DNA of 32,483 bases from an uncultured Granulosicoccaceae bacterium (GCA_937922945.1 CAKZUP010000193.1:1-32483), one strand, 5' to 3'; positions 6,933 to 15,477 are shown, numbered from the stretch's first letter. A program made the numbers and translations. The notes: a model not told the origin generated them from the sequence alone.

Positions 6933-7268
6933 CGAGTCCGTGTACAGCAAGTCGTTAAACCTGTTTTCGGTTCCCGTGCTCGCCGTCTTCAAGCATCACT
7001 GATGAGAAAGGAGTTGTTTTTCAATAGGACACAGGGTTGTAACGGTGCGTCACAATCAGCTTGATGTGACGCACAGTATTAGTGTGAACAGTACGAGATT
7101 GTTCGGTTTTCAAGCGTTTAAACGCGGAATTCTCTCGGCTTACAGCTTAACCGTTACGTTGCGATCACGGTGGCTTTCTGCTCAGCGCACAAACAAACGC
7201 TTACCCTAAGGCGGTACTGACACAGGAGGCTGTCGCATTTGGTTTTTCGACGTTGCAACTATTTGCGA
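6933..7268. other. Intergenic stretch between the lipoprotein and Tat-protein genes
   Basis: No gene is visible in these 336 bases. The notable element is the perfect inverted repeat at 7045-7074. The promoter of the lipoprotein/small-ORF unit should lie here, but I see no clear -35/-10 pair. Confidence 0.5.
7045..7074. repeat. Perfect 10-bp inverted repeat
   Basis: GTGCGTCACA is followed by a 10-base loop and TGTGACGCAC, a perfect 10-bp stem. There is no T-run on either side, so it is not a classical terminator. It lies 195 bases after the Tat-protein gene and 113 bases before the lipoprotein gene, and could be an operator or an RNA processing or termination structure. Confidence 0.7.
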
Positions 7269-7754
7269 TTAAACAATAACTTGATTCTGCAACGAAACTA
7301 CCGCTAAAGCATCCCCACCGGTTATCACCGAGACGTTACGCCGCAATGCGCTTTGCAAATCACTAACGCGGCGCGTTATCGAACTACTATTGAGTACAAC
7401 GCTGTGGTGCTGCATGGGCACAACCACGTTTTCGCCCGCCCCTAACGTTACATCGCCATCGGCAAACAGCGCATTAAAATCGAAGCGGCCTCTGACAGTA
7501 TGGATTTCTGCAGGCGTCATGTCGGTAATCGTGTACGGCGTTTGTCCAGAGTTTGTTATAACGATTTCAAGTTCATTAGTGCGAGATGACAAGCGCGTCG
7601 TAATTTCAACTTCATCTAACCCATCGCCATAACTCGTTGAAGACTGGCTACCGACCAAGGCCGCAATACTGTTACCGGAAAGCGTTGCGACCGCTGTACC
7701 TAAACCGAGTGCTGCCGCGCCTTTAAGCGTTGTACGTTTTGCTTGATCAACCAT
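7269..7754 (-). CDS. Secreted protein with Tat-like signal
   Basis: 161 residues. The N terminus reads AKRTTLKGAAALGLGTAVATL, with KR-x-x-LK in place of the canonical twin arginine, followed by a weakly hydrophobic Ala/Gly stretch and an Ala-rich cleavage region (SIAALVG). The mature part is beta-rich (LEIVITNSGQTPYTITDM), like a small immunoglobulin-type sandwich. The ATG at 7754 is preceded by AGGTAGGG. No cofactor motif is seen, so the Tat signal rather than any enzyme fold drives the call. It lies upstream of the lipoprotein and small-ORF unit on the same strand. Confidence 0.7.
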   Translation of the reverse strand: MVDQAKRTTLKGAAALGLGTAVATLSGNSIAALVGSQSSTSYGDGLDEVEITTRLSSRTNELEIVITNSGQTPYTITDMTPAEIHTVRGRFDFNALFADGDVTLGAGENVVVPMQHHSVVLNSSSITRRVSDLQSALRRNVSVITGGDALAVVSLQNQVIV

Positions 7755-7813
7755 GTTTACCCTACCTGTTCAATGTCTATTGCGTGTATAACAGTGTGTT
7801 GTCATTTCCGGGT

Positions 7814-7829
7814 AATTTCACGTGAAACC
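7814..7829. promoter_or_regulatory. parS-like palindrome
   Basis: TTTCACGTGAAA (7816-7827) is a perfect 12-bp palindrome. The 16-base block matches the ParB site consensus TGTTTCACGTGAAACA at 13 positions, with the outer two bases on the left and one on the right differing. It also sits 60-75 bases upstream of the Tat-protein start and could instead be a local operator. Confidence 0.35.
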
Positions 7830-7912
7830 GTGCCCATATGACAATCTGTTACAAAAGCCGCGATGGAAAATCACGAGCTTTCACATTCGACGCTTAGCCA
7901 GATCTTATAGCG

Positions 7913-8860
7913 TTAGGTTAACGACTGCTCAATGCGATGCATCACTTCCATCGCTGGCAACACCTGTTCGAAGGAACTGTTTGGCACTTTTCCGGTTTTT
8001 ATCGCATCAACAAACTCCCGGTCGATGAGTTCAATACCGTTATTCGATACCGCTACCCCCGATAGATCAACAGGCTTTTCATAACCATCGTATAAGTCGT
8101 CGTAACTGGCGACAAAAGTTCCGTTATCACAAATGTATCGGAAGAAAGTGCCCAAAGGGCCATCGTTGTTGAAAGACAAACTCAGCGTACAGATTTTTCC
8201 GGTTGGTGTTTTTAATCCAATAGACATGTCCATGGCAATACCCAACTCAGGGTGCTTCGGGCCTTGCAAGCCAAACACCTCAGAGGGTATTTCGCCGGTT
8301 TGATACATAAACAAATCGATGGTATGACACGCATGATGCCATAACAAATGATCGGTCCAGCTTCGTGGATTGCCCATAGCGTTCATGTTCGAGCGTCTGA
8401 AAAAGTAGGTTTGCACATCCATTTGCTGAATGGACAAATCCCCTGCTTTAATTTTGTTATGCATGTATTGGTGTGAGGGATTAAAACGACGCACCTGCCC
8501 AGCCATGCCAACCAAGTTGGTTTGCTTATGCACTTCAACCACTTTACGGGCATCTTCTGCACTGTCAGACATCGGAATTTCGCACATCACGTGCTTACCA
8601 GCTTTCATGCACTGTATTGATTGCTCGGCATGCATTTGCGTTGGTGTAGAGAGAATAACCGCATCGACATCGTCTCTGGCAAGCGATTCTGCCAAGTCTG
8701 TTGTGGCATGCGCGATGCCCCGCTCCTTTGCAAAGGCCGAAATAGAATCCATTGTTCGGCCTACCACAGACGTCACTTCGACATCTTCAATATTGGCTAA
8801 AGCATCCAGGTGTTTCATACCAAATGCACCAGCAGCACCTGCGACAGCTATTTTTATCAT
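7913..8860 (-). CDS. ligC: Gfo/Idh/MocA oxidoreductase, LigC-like (4-carboxy-2-hydroxymuconate-6-semialdehyde dehydrogenase)
   Basis: 315 residues. The N-terminal Rossmann fold begins IKIAVAGAAGAFG and is followed by STPTQMHAEQ and GKHVMCEIPMSD, typical of the Gfo/Idh/MocA family. The middle carries RRFNPSHQYMHNKI, MDVQTYFFRR and SWTDHLLWHHACHT, which I recall as characteristic of LigC, the NADP-dependent enzyme that oxidises the product of protocatechuate 4,5-cleavage to 2-pyrone-4,6-dicarboxylate. Length agrees with LigC (about 315). The ATG at 8860 has GAGGAG upstream; an earlier start at 8881 is unlikely. It is divergent from a GntR regulator, and pobA follows that gene, which supports an aromatic-acid role. 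The name rests on remembered similarity. Confidence 0.78.
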   Translation of the reverse strand: MIKIAVAGAAGAFGMKHLDALANIEDVEVTSVVGRTMDSISAFAKERGIAHATTDLAESLARDDVDAVILSTPTQMHAEQSIQCMKAGKHVMCEIPMSDSAEDARKVVEVHKQTNLVGMAGQVRRFNPSHQYMHNKIKAGDLSIQQMDVQTYFFRRSNMNAMGNPRSWTDHLLWHHACHTIDLFMYQTGEIPSEVFGLQGPKHPELGIAMDMSIGLKTPTGKICTLSLSFNNDGPLGTFFRYICDNGTFVASYDDLYDGYEKPVDLSGVAVSNNGIELIDREFVDAIKTGKVPNSSFEQVLPAMEVMHRIEQSLT

Positions 8861-8937
8861 TACACACTCTCCTCGAAGCAAACCCGGCAGGTTAACTGTT
8901 ATCGATATTACTAATCAGGACGAATCAATCCCATTAT

Positions 8938-8945
8938 TGTATACA
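8938..8945. promoter_or_regulatory. Operator half-region: TGTATACA, copy 1
   Basis: A perfect palindrome, TGTATACA. On the minus strand it runs into TACAAT (8936-8941), a -10-like element for ligC. An identical copy lies 62 bp away at 9000-9007. GntR/FCD regulators commonly bind palindromes of this kind (family knowledge). Confidence 0.55.
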
Positions 8946-8999
8946 GAATTGCTGTTAATCGGCACACAGCCAGCACTTATCCTCCAAATCTGCCTACAA

Positions 9000-9007
9000 T
9001 GTATACA
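9000..9007. promoter_or_regulatory. Operator half-region: TGTATACA, copy 2, overlapping the GntR start
   Basis: The same octamer, part of the longer palindrome ATGTATACAT (8999-9008), overlaps the regulator's ATG. It directly follows TACAAT (8995-9000), a -10-like box on the plus strand, so binding would block the regulator's own expression. No good -35 is visible. Confidence 0.55.
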
Positions 9008-9741
9008 TGGTCAAAACTAAAAAGCAGCAATCGCCCGATAAAACGCAAGCCGAACGAACCTTGCGGGAATTGCGTGGACGCATCATTGCAGGTGAGTTCC
9101 CGGCAAACACAAAACTGCGTGAGGTACCGTTAGCCGATACATTCGGTGTATCGCGCACACCATTGCGTTCTGCACTACAACACCTCGAACAGGAAGGCTT
9201 GCTGCAACGCACCGCTGGCGGCTACAAGATCAGCGCATTTTCCTTTCGTGATGCACTAATTGCCATAGAACTTCGCGGTGTTATCGAAGGTACAGCAGCA
9301 AGATTAGCGGCAGAACGCGCAAACGCCAATCTGAATCTGGACCCGATTAAAAAAACACTGTTTGAACTCGATGCCGTCGTTGTTTCAGAATTCAACGAGG
9401 GCTATAGCGAGCTCAATGCGCTGTTTCATCAGCAACTTGCCACACTCGCTGGCAACAAAATGATCGAGCGCGAAGTTGAACGCGCAAGCCAACTACCCTT
9501 CGCCGCCCCCAGCGCGTTTACCAGCACCGAACAAGACATGCGCCGGTTCCACACATCGTTGGTTGTTGGTCAGCAACACCATCATGCGTTGGTTGAATCC
9601 ATTGAGCGCGGTGAAGGTGCGCGCGCAGAAGCTCTGGCAAGGGAGCATGCACACCTTGCAAAAACCAATATCGAAGTGGCTTACCGTGAGCGCAAAGAAA
9701 AGAATCACGTGGCCCCTTTGCTAGCACTAATCACAGATTAA
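9007..9741 (+). CDS. GntR-family regulator, FCD subfamily
   Basis: 244 residues. The N-terminal winged helix (about 15-80) contains LRGRIIAGEFPANTKLREVP and FGVSRTPLRSALQHLEQEG, the classic GntR recognition region. The C-terminal all-helical FCD domain (about 85-235) has histidines in LFHQQL, RFHTSL and AREHAHLA positioned to bind metal or acid ligand. No Shine-Dalgarno sequence precedes the ATG, and a TACAAT box ends six bases before it, so the mRNA may be leaderless. It is divergent from ligC and 43 bases upstream of pobA, so it probably controls both in response to an aromatic acid or pathway intermediate; the ligand is inferred. Confidence 0.9.
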   Translation: MVKTKKQQSPDKTQAERTLRELRGRIIAGEFPANTKLREVPLADTFGVSRTPLRSALQHLEQEGLLQRTAGGYKISAFSFRDALIAIELRGVIEGTAARLAAERANANLNLDPIKKTLFELDAVVVSEFNEGYSELNALFHQQLATLAGNKMIEREVERASQLPFAAPSAFTSTEQDMRRFHTSLVVGQQHHHALVESIERGEGARAEALAREHAHLAKTNIEVAYRERKEKNHVAPLLALITD

Positions 9742-9784
9742 ATCGGTTGGCTAATGAATAAACAAACAACTCATTATTAACGCA

Positions 9785-10954
9785 ATGCGAGTTCAAGTAG
9801 CCATTATTGGCGGCGGCCCAGCGGGGCTTCTTCTCGGTCAGTTACTGCATCGAAGTGGCATTGATTCCATCGTGCTGGAACGGCAAACGCGCGAATACGT
9901 GCTATCCCGAATTAGGGCAGGCATCCTTGAACGCGGTCTTGTTGATTTACTCGCACAAGCCGGTGCAGCCGATCGCTTGATTGCCGAATCTTATTCGCAC
10001 GACGGCACTGTGATTGCCTACAACAATCAACAATTCAGTATTCCTTTCAGCAAATACGTTAACAAACCGGTAACCGTATACGGTCAGACAGAGCTCACCA
10101 GAGATCTCTACGATGCTCGTGAGGCGGCGAACGCCAAAACGCTGTTTCAGGTTGAAAACGTGGTTTTGAATGACTTAAAAACCGATTCGCCGAGCGTTCA
10201 CTGTGTTTTGGATGGACGAGAAATCACCATAGACTGTGACTACATAGCAGGATGCGATGGTTTCCACGGAGTCAGCCGACAACACATACCAGCATCAGTA
10301 AGAAAAGAATTTGAAAAAGTGTACCCGTTTGGCTGGCTTGGCATTCTCTCAGAAACCAAGCCAGTGCATGAAGAGCTGGTATACGCGAATTCAGACAGAG
10401 GCTTTGCACTCTGCTCTATGCGCAACGAGAATCTCAGTAGGCACTACGTTCAATGCGCATCTGACGATCATGTCGATAACTGGAGTGATAACGCTTTCTG
10501 GGATGAACTCAAACGCCGCATTCCAGAAGAATTTGCCGAAACACTTGAAACAGGTCCATCGATAGAAAAATCGATTGCACCTTTACGATCGTTCGTCTGC
10601 GAACCGATGCAATGGGGCCGACTGTTTTTATGCGGCGATGCTGCCCACATTGTGCCGCCCACCGGTGCTAAAGGTTTAAACACGGCCGCTTCAGACGTCC
10701 ACTATTTATACAACGCGCTGAAGCAATGGTACGCGGACAAAGATCATCACGCCATCGACACTTACTCCGAAACGGCGTTAAAGCGGGTTTGGAAAGTGGA
10801 ACGCTTTAGTTGGTGGATGACATCCATGCTGCACCGGTTCCCCGAGCACACGGAATTCGATTTGAAAATTCAACAAGCGGAATTGGAATTTTTGCAATCA
10901 ACCGAATCGGCCCAGGCCGCATTGGCGATTAACTACGTTGGTCTACCCTACTAA
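9785..10954 (+). CDS. pobA: 4-hydroxybenzoate 3-monooxygenase
   Basis: 389 residues, full length for PobA (about 390-394). It is a soluble FAD- and NAD(P)H-dependent hydroxylase that converts 4-hydroxybenzoate to protocatechuate. The FAD motif GGGPAG is at 9-14, the DG motif CDGFHGVSR at about 159, and GDAAHIVPPTGAKGLN at about 285-300. YANSDRGFALCS and the C-terminal NYVGLPY agree with the substrate-site tyrosines of PobA. The protein follows the GntR gene with a 43-base gap and no obvious terminator, so cotranscription is likely. No strong Shine-Dalgarno sequence is seen before the ATG. The protocatechuate-cleaving dioxygenase is not in the window. Confidence 0.95.
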   Translation: MRVQVAIIGGGPAGLLLGQLLHRSGIDSIVLERQTREYVLSRIRAGILERGLVDLLAQAGAADRLIAESYSHDGTVIAYNNQQFSIPFSKYVNKPVTVYGQTELTRDLYDAREAANAKTLFQVENVVLNDLKTDSPSVHCVLDGREITIDCDYIAGCDGFHGVSRQHIPASVRKEFEKVYPFGWLGILSETKPVHEELVYANSDRGFALCSMRNENLSRHYVQCASDDHVDNWSDNAFWDELKRRIPEEFAETLETGPSIEKSIAPLRSFVCEPMQWGRLFLCGDAAHIVPPTGAKGLNTAASDVHYLYNALKQWYADKDHHAIDTYSETALKRVWKVERFSWWMTSMLHRFPEHTEFDLKIQQAELEFLQSTESAQAALAINYVGLPY

Positions 10955-11029
10955 CAACTTGCCAGACTAAATTAACTACTGGCCAATACCGAACAGTCAA
11001 TCTTCAACATAATAACGAGTCGAATCAAA

Positions 11030-11458
11030 ATGAAACAGCTCATCATAATGTTTACTCTGTTATGCAGCTCATCCATTGCGATAGGTGCTGGCACACTCTA
11101 CGGCGCGGATAAAGAGTTAAAATCTGCTAGCAAAATGATTTATAAAGGGCAATACAAACAAGCTGTACACATACTCAAAGAGGCAGTTGACAGTGAGCCT
11201 GACAATGCTGATGCTTGGAACTTACTCGGCTACGCGTCACGTAAACAGGGCAATCTGGAAATGTCTGCCGATGCTTATAACAAAGCGCTTAGCATCGATC
11301 CGGACCACAAAGATGCATTGGAATATCAAGGTGAGCTTTTTTTAATGCTCGGAGATAAAGCAGCGGCACAACGTAATCTTGATAAGCTCAATGCGCTTTG
11401 CCCAGAAGGATGCGAGCAGCTTGAGCAGTTATCAATGGCTATTGCTGATTGGGAATGA
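11030..11458 (+). CDS. Exported TPR-repeat protein
   Basis: 142 residues. A signal peptide (MKQLIIMFTLLCSSSIAIGA) is followed by two to three tetratricopeptide repeats: about 32-61, 63-96 (AWNLLGYASRKQGNLEMSAD, then AYNKALSIDPDHK) and a partial third ending near two cysteines in CPEGC. It is probably a periplasmic interaction protein. It lies 75 bases after pobA on the same strand, but nothing links it to aromatic catabolism. TPR content is clear; partner unknown. Confidence 0.85.
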   Translation: MKQLIIMFTLLCSSSIAIGAGTLYGADKELKSASKMIYKGQYKQAVHILKEAVDSEPDNADAWNLLGYASRKQGNLEMSADAYNKALSIDPDHKDALEYQGELFLMLGDKAAAQRNLDKLNALCPEGCEQLEQLSMAIADWE

Positions 11459-11657
11459 TATCAAGGGCGAAACTTTCGAAGACAATTCGGCACACTCTAG
11501 CCCTGGAAAGTCATTCAGTTTTTTGTTTTAGCTCTGAGTTCTATAGTAAGACCGGTTTCGCAGTGATGATGATGGGTCATGCGCTGACAGCAACTCAATC
11601 TGAGGCAACAGATAGGGGGTGAAGATAGCTCGTAAAAGTCCCCGAAGCTGCCAACAC

Positions 11658-12353
11658 CTATTTATTTTTCCCACTGTGTAGAATGCTATTTCGGCAATGG
11701 ATTAATGCCCCTACAATAGTTGCACAACTCAATAATACGATGATGAGCCAAGGTATTTCCAAAGGTAACCACCAAGACTTAGAATAGCAGCGAGAATCAT
11801 CGTCAAAAAATCGTTGCAATGCCGTACCTTTAAGAGAGAAAGATGCAATAGCCACTAAAAAAGGATAGGTTATAGCCAACATAACTTTCTTTGAATTAAT
11901 CCGTGGGACATCAGTTATAAGAAAACTGGTGCGAAAACGGTTATTCATCTCGTACGCAACGGTAGTGGTTTGTACGACCAAATGACGCTTTACTAGTCGC
12001 CGAAATATACTCTGTTGGTCGCCCTCATTTGCATAGAACTCAGGATAGGGTAATAGATCTAGCGTAGATACATAGGAAGTAGGCTCATGTAGCTGCTTCT
12101 TAGCATCGACGTAACGATAAGCATCTCTGGTACGAATTCGACCATTGAATATTCTTTCTGAACGCGATCCTTTTAGATTCTCATTCGTGATTATTACCTG
12201 CTTCTCAGAATACTGTGCGGCAAGCACACGCAATCGTACAAATAAAAATATTAATGCAAAGGATGAAAACAGTAATGCCACACAGAATATAAAGAATGCC
12301 AACCAGCTTATTGGTATGTTGCAGGCTTTCGCTAAATACGTTTCAAGCTCCAT
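11658..12353 (-). CDS. Hypothetical membrane protein
   Basis: 231 residues with three predicted membrane segments: about 14-42 (SWLAFFIFCVALLFSSFALI), about 158-176, and about 196-220 (PWLIIVLLSCATIVGALIH). Between the first and second is a soluble region of roughly 110 residues with many Arg/Lys and a YRYVDAKKQ stretch. I recognise no family. The ribosome site is weak and base composition is AT-richer than its neighbours, so it may be a recent arrival. It lies 57 bases downstream of the DUF2970 gene. Confidence 0.6.
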   Translation of the reverse strand: MELETYLAKACNIPISWLAFFIFCVALLFSSFALIFLFVRLRVLAAQYSEKQVIITNENLKGSRSERIFNGRIRTRDAYRYVDAKKQLHEPTSYVSTLDLLPYPEFYANEGDQQSIFRRLVKRHLVVQTTTVAYEMNNRFRTSFLITDVPRINSKKVMLAITYPFLVAIASFSLKGTALQRFFDDDSRCYSKSWWLPLEIPWLIIVLLSCATIVGALIHCRNSILHSGKNK

Positions 12354-12410
12354 AATCTAATCTAGCCATCCATCCACGCTAAAGCTGTCGTGCCGACTTT
12401 CACCAACAAG

Positions 12411-12710
12411 CTAACTAGTCGCAATAAGGTATTTAACCAACAACCAGATACACAGTAGAAAAACCAGCGTGCCTATTAGCCCGCCGATAATAAAATGTAT
12501 CGGCTTGCCATGCGTAAAATCGCGTTCTTTATTTTTAGAGGATTGCACACCAAGCATGGCCGCACCAACGCTTTGCATAACCGCTAAAACACCAGTGCCG
12601 CTTCGTTGCGTATTGTTTGCTTCTGCCACAGGGCTTTGCGGGCTATCCATTCCCGACTGCCCATCTTCCGATGAGCTGGACTTGCTGGGTTCAGTTGGCT
12701 CTGTTGACAT
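12411..12710 (-). CDS. DUF2970 small membrane protein
   Basis: 99 residues. The first 40 are Ser/Glu/Pro-rich and probably disordered. The conserved core has GVLAVMQSVGAAMLGVQSSK, followed by NKERDFTHGKPIHFIIGG and one membrane helix (about 75-95), the pattern I know from DUF2970 proteins, which are short and of unknown function. The core normally covers most of the protein, so the acidic N-terminal extension is extra. It follows the beta-barrel gene by 27 bases and may be cotranscribed with it. Confidence 0.8.
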   Translation of the reverse strand: MSTEPTEPSKSSSSEDGQSGMDSPQSPVAEANNTQRSGTGVLAVMQSVGAAMLGVQSSKNKERDFTHGKPIHFIIGGLIGTLVFLLCIWLLVKYLIATS

Positions 12711-12737
12711 AATGGCAGGTGTTGCTCAAACCTTTAA

Positions 12738-13454
12738 TTAGAATCGAAAGCCAGCTTTCAAACTACCCGTGCTGTAATCGCCGGTTTTGTCCGCTTCTAA
12801 TACCAAGTTAATCAAACCCAGATTCACGTTCATACCAGCAAACGTTCTGGTTTGGCTTAGCGTTGCTTCTTCCAGTTCGGTATCGCCATTGGGCGTAGCC
12901 GTTGTACGAACAACACCAATACCCGCATAGGGCGTGAACATCAGAAAACCCTTCGATACAGAAACATCCAATCCGATATTCTGCATATCCATTTCGTCAA
13001 CGCCTTGCAGCATGGTTGCGCTGGCACGAATACCAACAGCAGGTAACGCCACGCCACCTTCAACAATGGCATAACGAACTTCAGCGCCAAGCACTTGAAT
13101 ATCAGTACCAGGTGCTGCACTCAATGATGCACCAACATCAATATTAAATGGCAAGCCCTTATGCACGGTTACGCGAGGCAGTGCCAGACCCGCTACATCG
13201 AAATCGCCTTCACTGGCAATATCAAACACTTCATCGGCATCGATGGTGGTGTATGACAAGCTCACGCCCACATCAATGCCCAATATACCCAACGGCTCCG
13301 GAGGCGTTATTCCCTTGTATTGCACAGCCGCGGCAACATTTTCAGACAGCTGTTCGAATTGATCTTGCGACAAAACATTTAGCGTGTTGAAAGATGCAGC
13401 CTGAACTGCGGCGGTGCTCAGCAATAATACGATTGCGGCGATGATGCGAGTCAT
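12738..13454 (-). CDS. Predicted outer membrane beta-barrel protein
   Basis: 238 residues with a signal peptide cleaved near AVQAA (about 19-20). The mature part alternates polar and hydrophobic residues in strands (IDVGVSLSYTTID, FTPYAGIGVVRTT, MNVNLGLINLVLEADK) and ends in phenylalanine (KAGFRF), the usual signal for outer membrane insertion. The ATG at 13454 has an excellent TAGGAG site. The family is not identified. It starts 18 bases after yheS ends on the same strand. Confidence 0.8.
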   Translation of the reverse strand: MTRIIAAIVLLLSTAAVQAASFNTLNVLSQDQFEQLSENVAAAVQYKGITPPEPLGILGIDVGVSLSYTTIDADEVFDIASEGDFDVAGLALPRVTVHKGLPFNIDVGASLSAAPGTDIQVLGAEVRYAIVEGGVALPAVGIRASATMLQGVDEMDMQNIGLDVSVSKGFLMFTPYAGIGVVRTTATPNGDTELEEATLSQTRTFAGMNVNLGLINLVLEADKTGDYSTGSLKAGFRF

Positions 13455-13472
13455 TAAATTCTCCTATGCAAA

Positions 13473-15389
13473 TTACTGACTTTCAGCCTGCTCAAGCGCG
13501 TCCATTTGCTCTAAAAGTTCATCTTCCAAAGCGGACACCTGCTGCTTTTGTTCTGCCTCGGTAGCCAGAAGTTCGGTCAACATTGATTTGTTCTCTGGAT
13601 TGTATAGCTCATTCGAGGCCAATCTGTCGCGCGTAGCGGCCAGTTGCGTTACCCCTCGCTCCAGTTTTCGCTCTGTTTGCTGAATGGCCTTTCGCATCGG
13701 GCGTAGTTTTGCCCGCGATTCCGCTTCATCGCGGCGTCGCTGTTTGCGATCTTCGTTTTGGCTGCCGTTGGTGACGATTTCGTCATCGCCAGTGGCCTGC
13801 TCTTGGGAAGAAGTTGTTGCTCGATTTCGATAATCGCTAAGCCAGCGCGCATAACCGTCGAGATCGTCGTCAAACGGCTCGACTTTACCATCAGCTACCA
13901 ATACCAGATCGTCCACAACCGAACGCAGCAGGCTGCGATCGTGCGAGATAACCACCAGTGCCCCGGTGTAATGCTGCAGGGCTTCCGCCAACGCATCACG
14001 CATTTGAATATCCAGATGATTCGTTGGCTCATCGAGCAACAGTAGATTCGGTTTGGTGTAAACGATCAGCGCTAACGCCAATCTGGCCCGCTCACCGCCC
14101 GACATTGTTTTGGCGCTCTGAAGGGCCTGATCGCCAGAAAAACCAAAACCGCCAAGATAATTACGCGCTTCGCTGTCACTGAGTTTTGCATCGCAATCCA
14201 TCATGGCTTGCAGTGCGGTGTGTTCGTCTCGCAATTGATCAACCTGGTGCTGAGCGAAATAGCCAAGCTTCAGTTTCTGTGCTGGCAGCCTTTCTCCAGT
14301 CTGCAAACTCAAGTCGCCAACAATCGCTTTTATCAGTGTGGACTTACCCGCACCGTTGGCACCGAGCAAACCCAAGCGGTCGCCACTTTGAATACTTAAA
14401 CTAATGCCCTTTAACACCGGCTCGGCATCGTACCCGATATCGGCGTTGGTGATAGAGACCAGCGGGTTGGGCAATGCATCGGGTTCGCGAAACGAAAATT
14501 TAAACAGATGATCGACATGGGCAGGTGCAAGCGCCGTCATGCGTTCCAGCATTTTTAACCGACTTTGCGCTTGTTTGGCTTTGGTGGCTTTCGCTCTGAA
14601 CCGATCGACGAACGATTGCATTTGCGCCATGGTTTGCTGTTGCTTTTCAAACATCGCCTGCTGATTGGCCAGACGCGCCGCTCTTTGCTGCTCAAAAGCA
14701 GAGTAATTACCAGTGTATAAAGTGCCTTTTTGCTGCTCTATATGCAGCGTATGCGTGGTTATACGATCCAGAAATTCCCTGTCATGTGAGATCATCAGCA
14801 GCGTACCTTCTCTTGCTCGCAGCCAGTTCTCCAACCAGAGTACGGCATCGAGGTCGAGATGGTTGGTGGGTTCATCGAGTAATAGTAAATCGCTCGGGCT
14901 CATCAAGGCTTGAGCGAGATTCAAGCGCATTCGCCACCCACCGGAGAAACCGGAAACAGGCAGAGTGTGCTGATCGGGCAAAAAACCCAGTCCGTTTAGT
15001 AATGATCCTGCACGCGCATGAATGCTGTATCCGCCAGCCTGCTCGAAATCTGCGAGAAGCTCTGCATGCTTCTCGCCATCATCGTTAACTTTCTGTAAGT
15101 CAGATTCAATGGAGCGCAATCGCTTATCGCCGTCGATAACAAATTCGATAGCAGGCGCATCGGAACTGCGCGTTTCCTGTGCCACGTGAGTAACGGTAAC
15201 GTTCTGTTGCAGCGATATTTCGCCATCATCTGGCTCAAGTTCGTTTTGGATCATCGCCAGCAACGATGATTTACCACAACCATTCGCGCCAGTAAGCCCG
15301 ACTTTCTGGCCACGATGAATGACTAAACTGACACGATCGAACAACAGGGTTCGATCGCGGCGACAGGCAATATTGTTAAAGCTCAGCAT
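13473..15389 (-). CDS. yheS: ABC-F family ATPase YheS
   Basis: 638 residues, matching E. coli YheS (637) in length and sequence pattern. Two ABC cassettes: the first has Walker A GANGCGKSSL (about 35-44), signature FSGGWRMRLN and Walker B LLLLDEPTNHLDL; the second has GANGAGKSTL, signature MSGGERARL and LLLLDEPTNHLDI. The linker carries FRAKATKAKQAQSRLKMLER, typical of ABC-F. The C terminus is a charged coiled coil (about 530-638). ABC-F proteins lack membrane domains and act on the ribosome. The start is the ATG at 15389 with a poor ribosome site. It is divergent from lemA. Confidence 0.93.
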   Translation of the reverse strand: MLSFNNIACRRDRTLLFDRVSLVIHRGQKVGLTGANGCGKSSLLAMIQNELEPDDGEISLQQNVTVTHVAQETRSSDAPAIEFVIDGDKRLRSIESDLQKVNDDGEKHAELLADFEQAGGYSIHARAGSLLNGLGFLPDQHTLPVSGFSGGWRMRLNLAQALMSPSDLLLLDEPTNHLDLDAVLWLENWLRAREGTLLMISHDREFLDRITTHTLHIEQQKGTLYTGNYSAFEQQRAARLANQQAMFEKQQQTMAQMQSFVDRFRAKATKAKQAQSRLKMLERMTALAPAHVDHLFKFSFREPDALPNPLVSITNADIGYDAEPVLKGISLSIQSGDRLGLLGANGAGKSTLIKAIVGDLSLQTGERLPAQKLKLGYFAQHQVDQLRDEHTALQAMMDCDAKLSDSEARNYLGGFGFSGDQALQSAKTMSGGERARLALALIVYTKPNLLLLDEPTNHLDIQMRDALAEALQHYTGALVVISHDRSLLRSVVDDLVLVADGKVEPFDDDLDGYARWLSDYRNRATTSSQEQATGDDEIVTNGSQNEDRKQRRRDEAESRAKLRPMRKAIQQTERKLERGVTQLAATRDRLASNELYNPENKSMLTELLATEAEQKQQVSALEDELLEQMDALEQAESQ

Positions 15390-15477
15390 ACGGTATTGTT
15401 ACATGCCTGCGACACTCTGGTCTCATCAGAATTGCGCTTCCTGTTATCATTCGTCTATTCGTTTGGAGACATATCTT

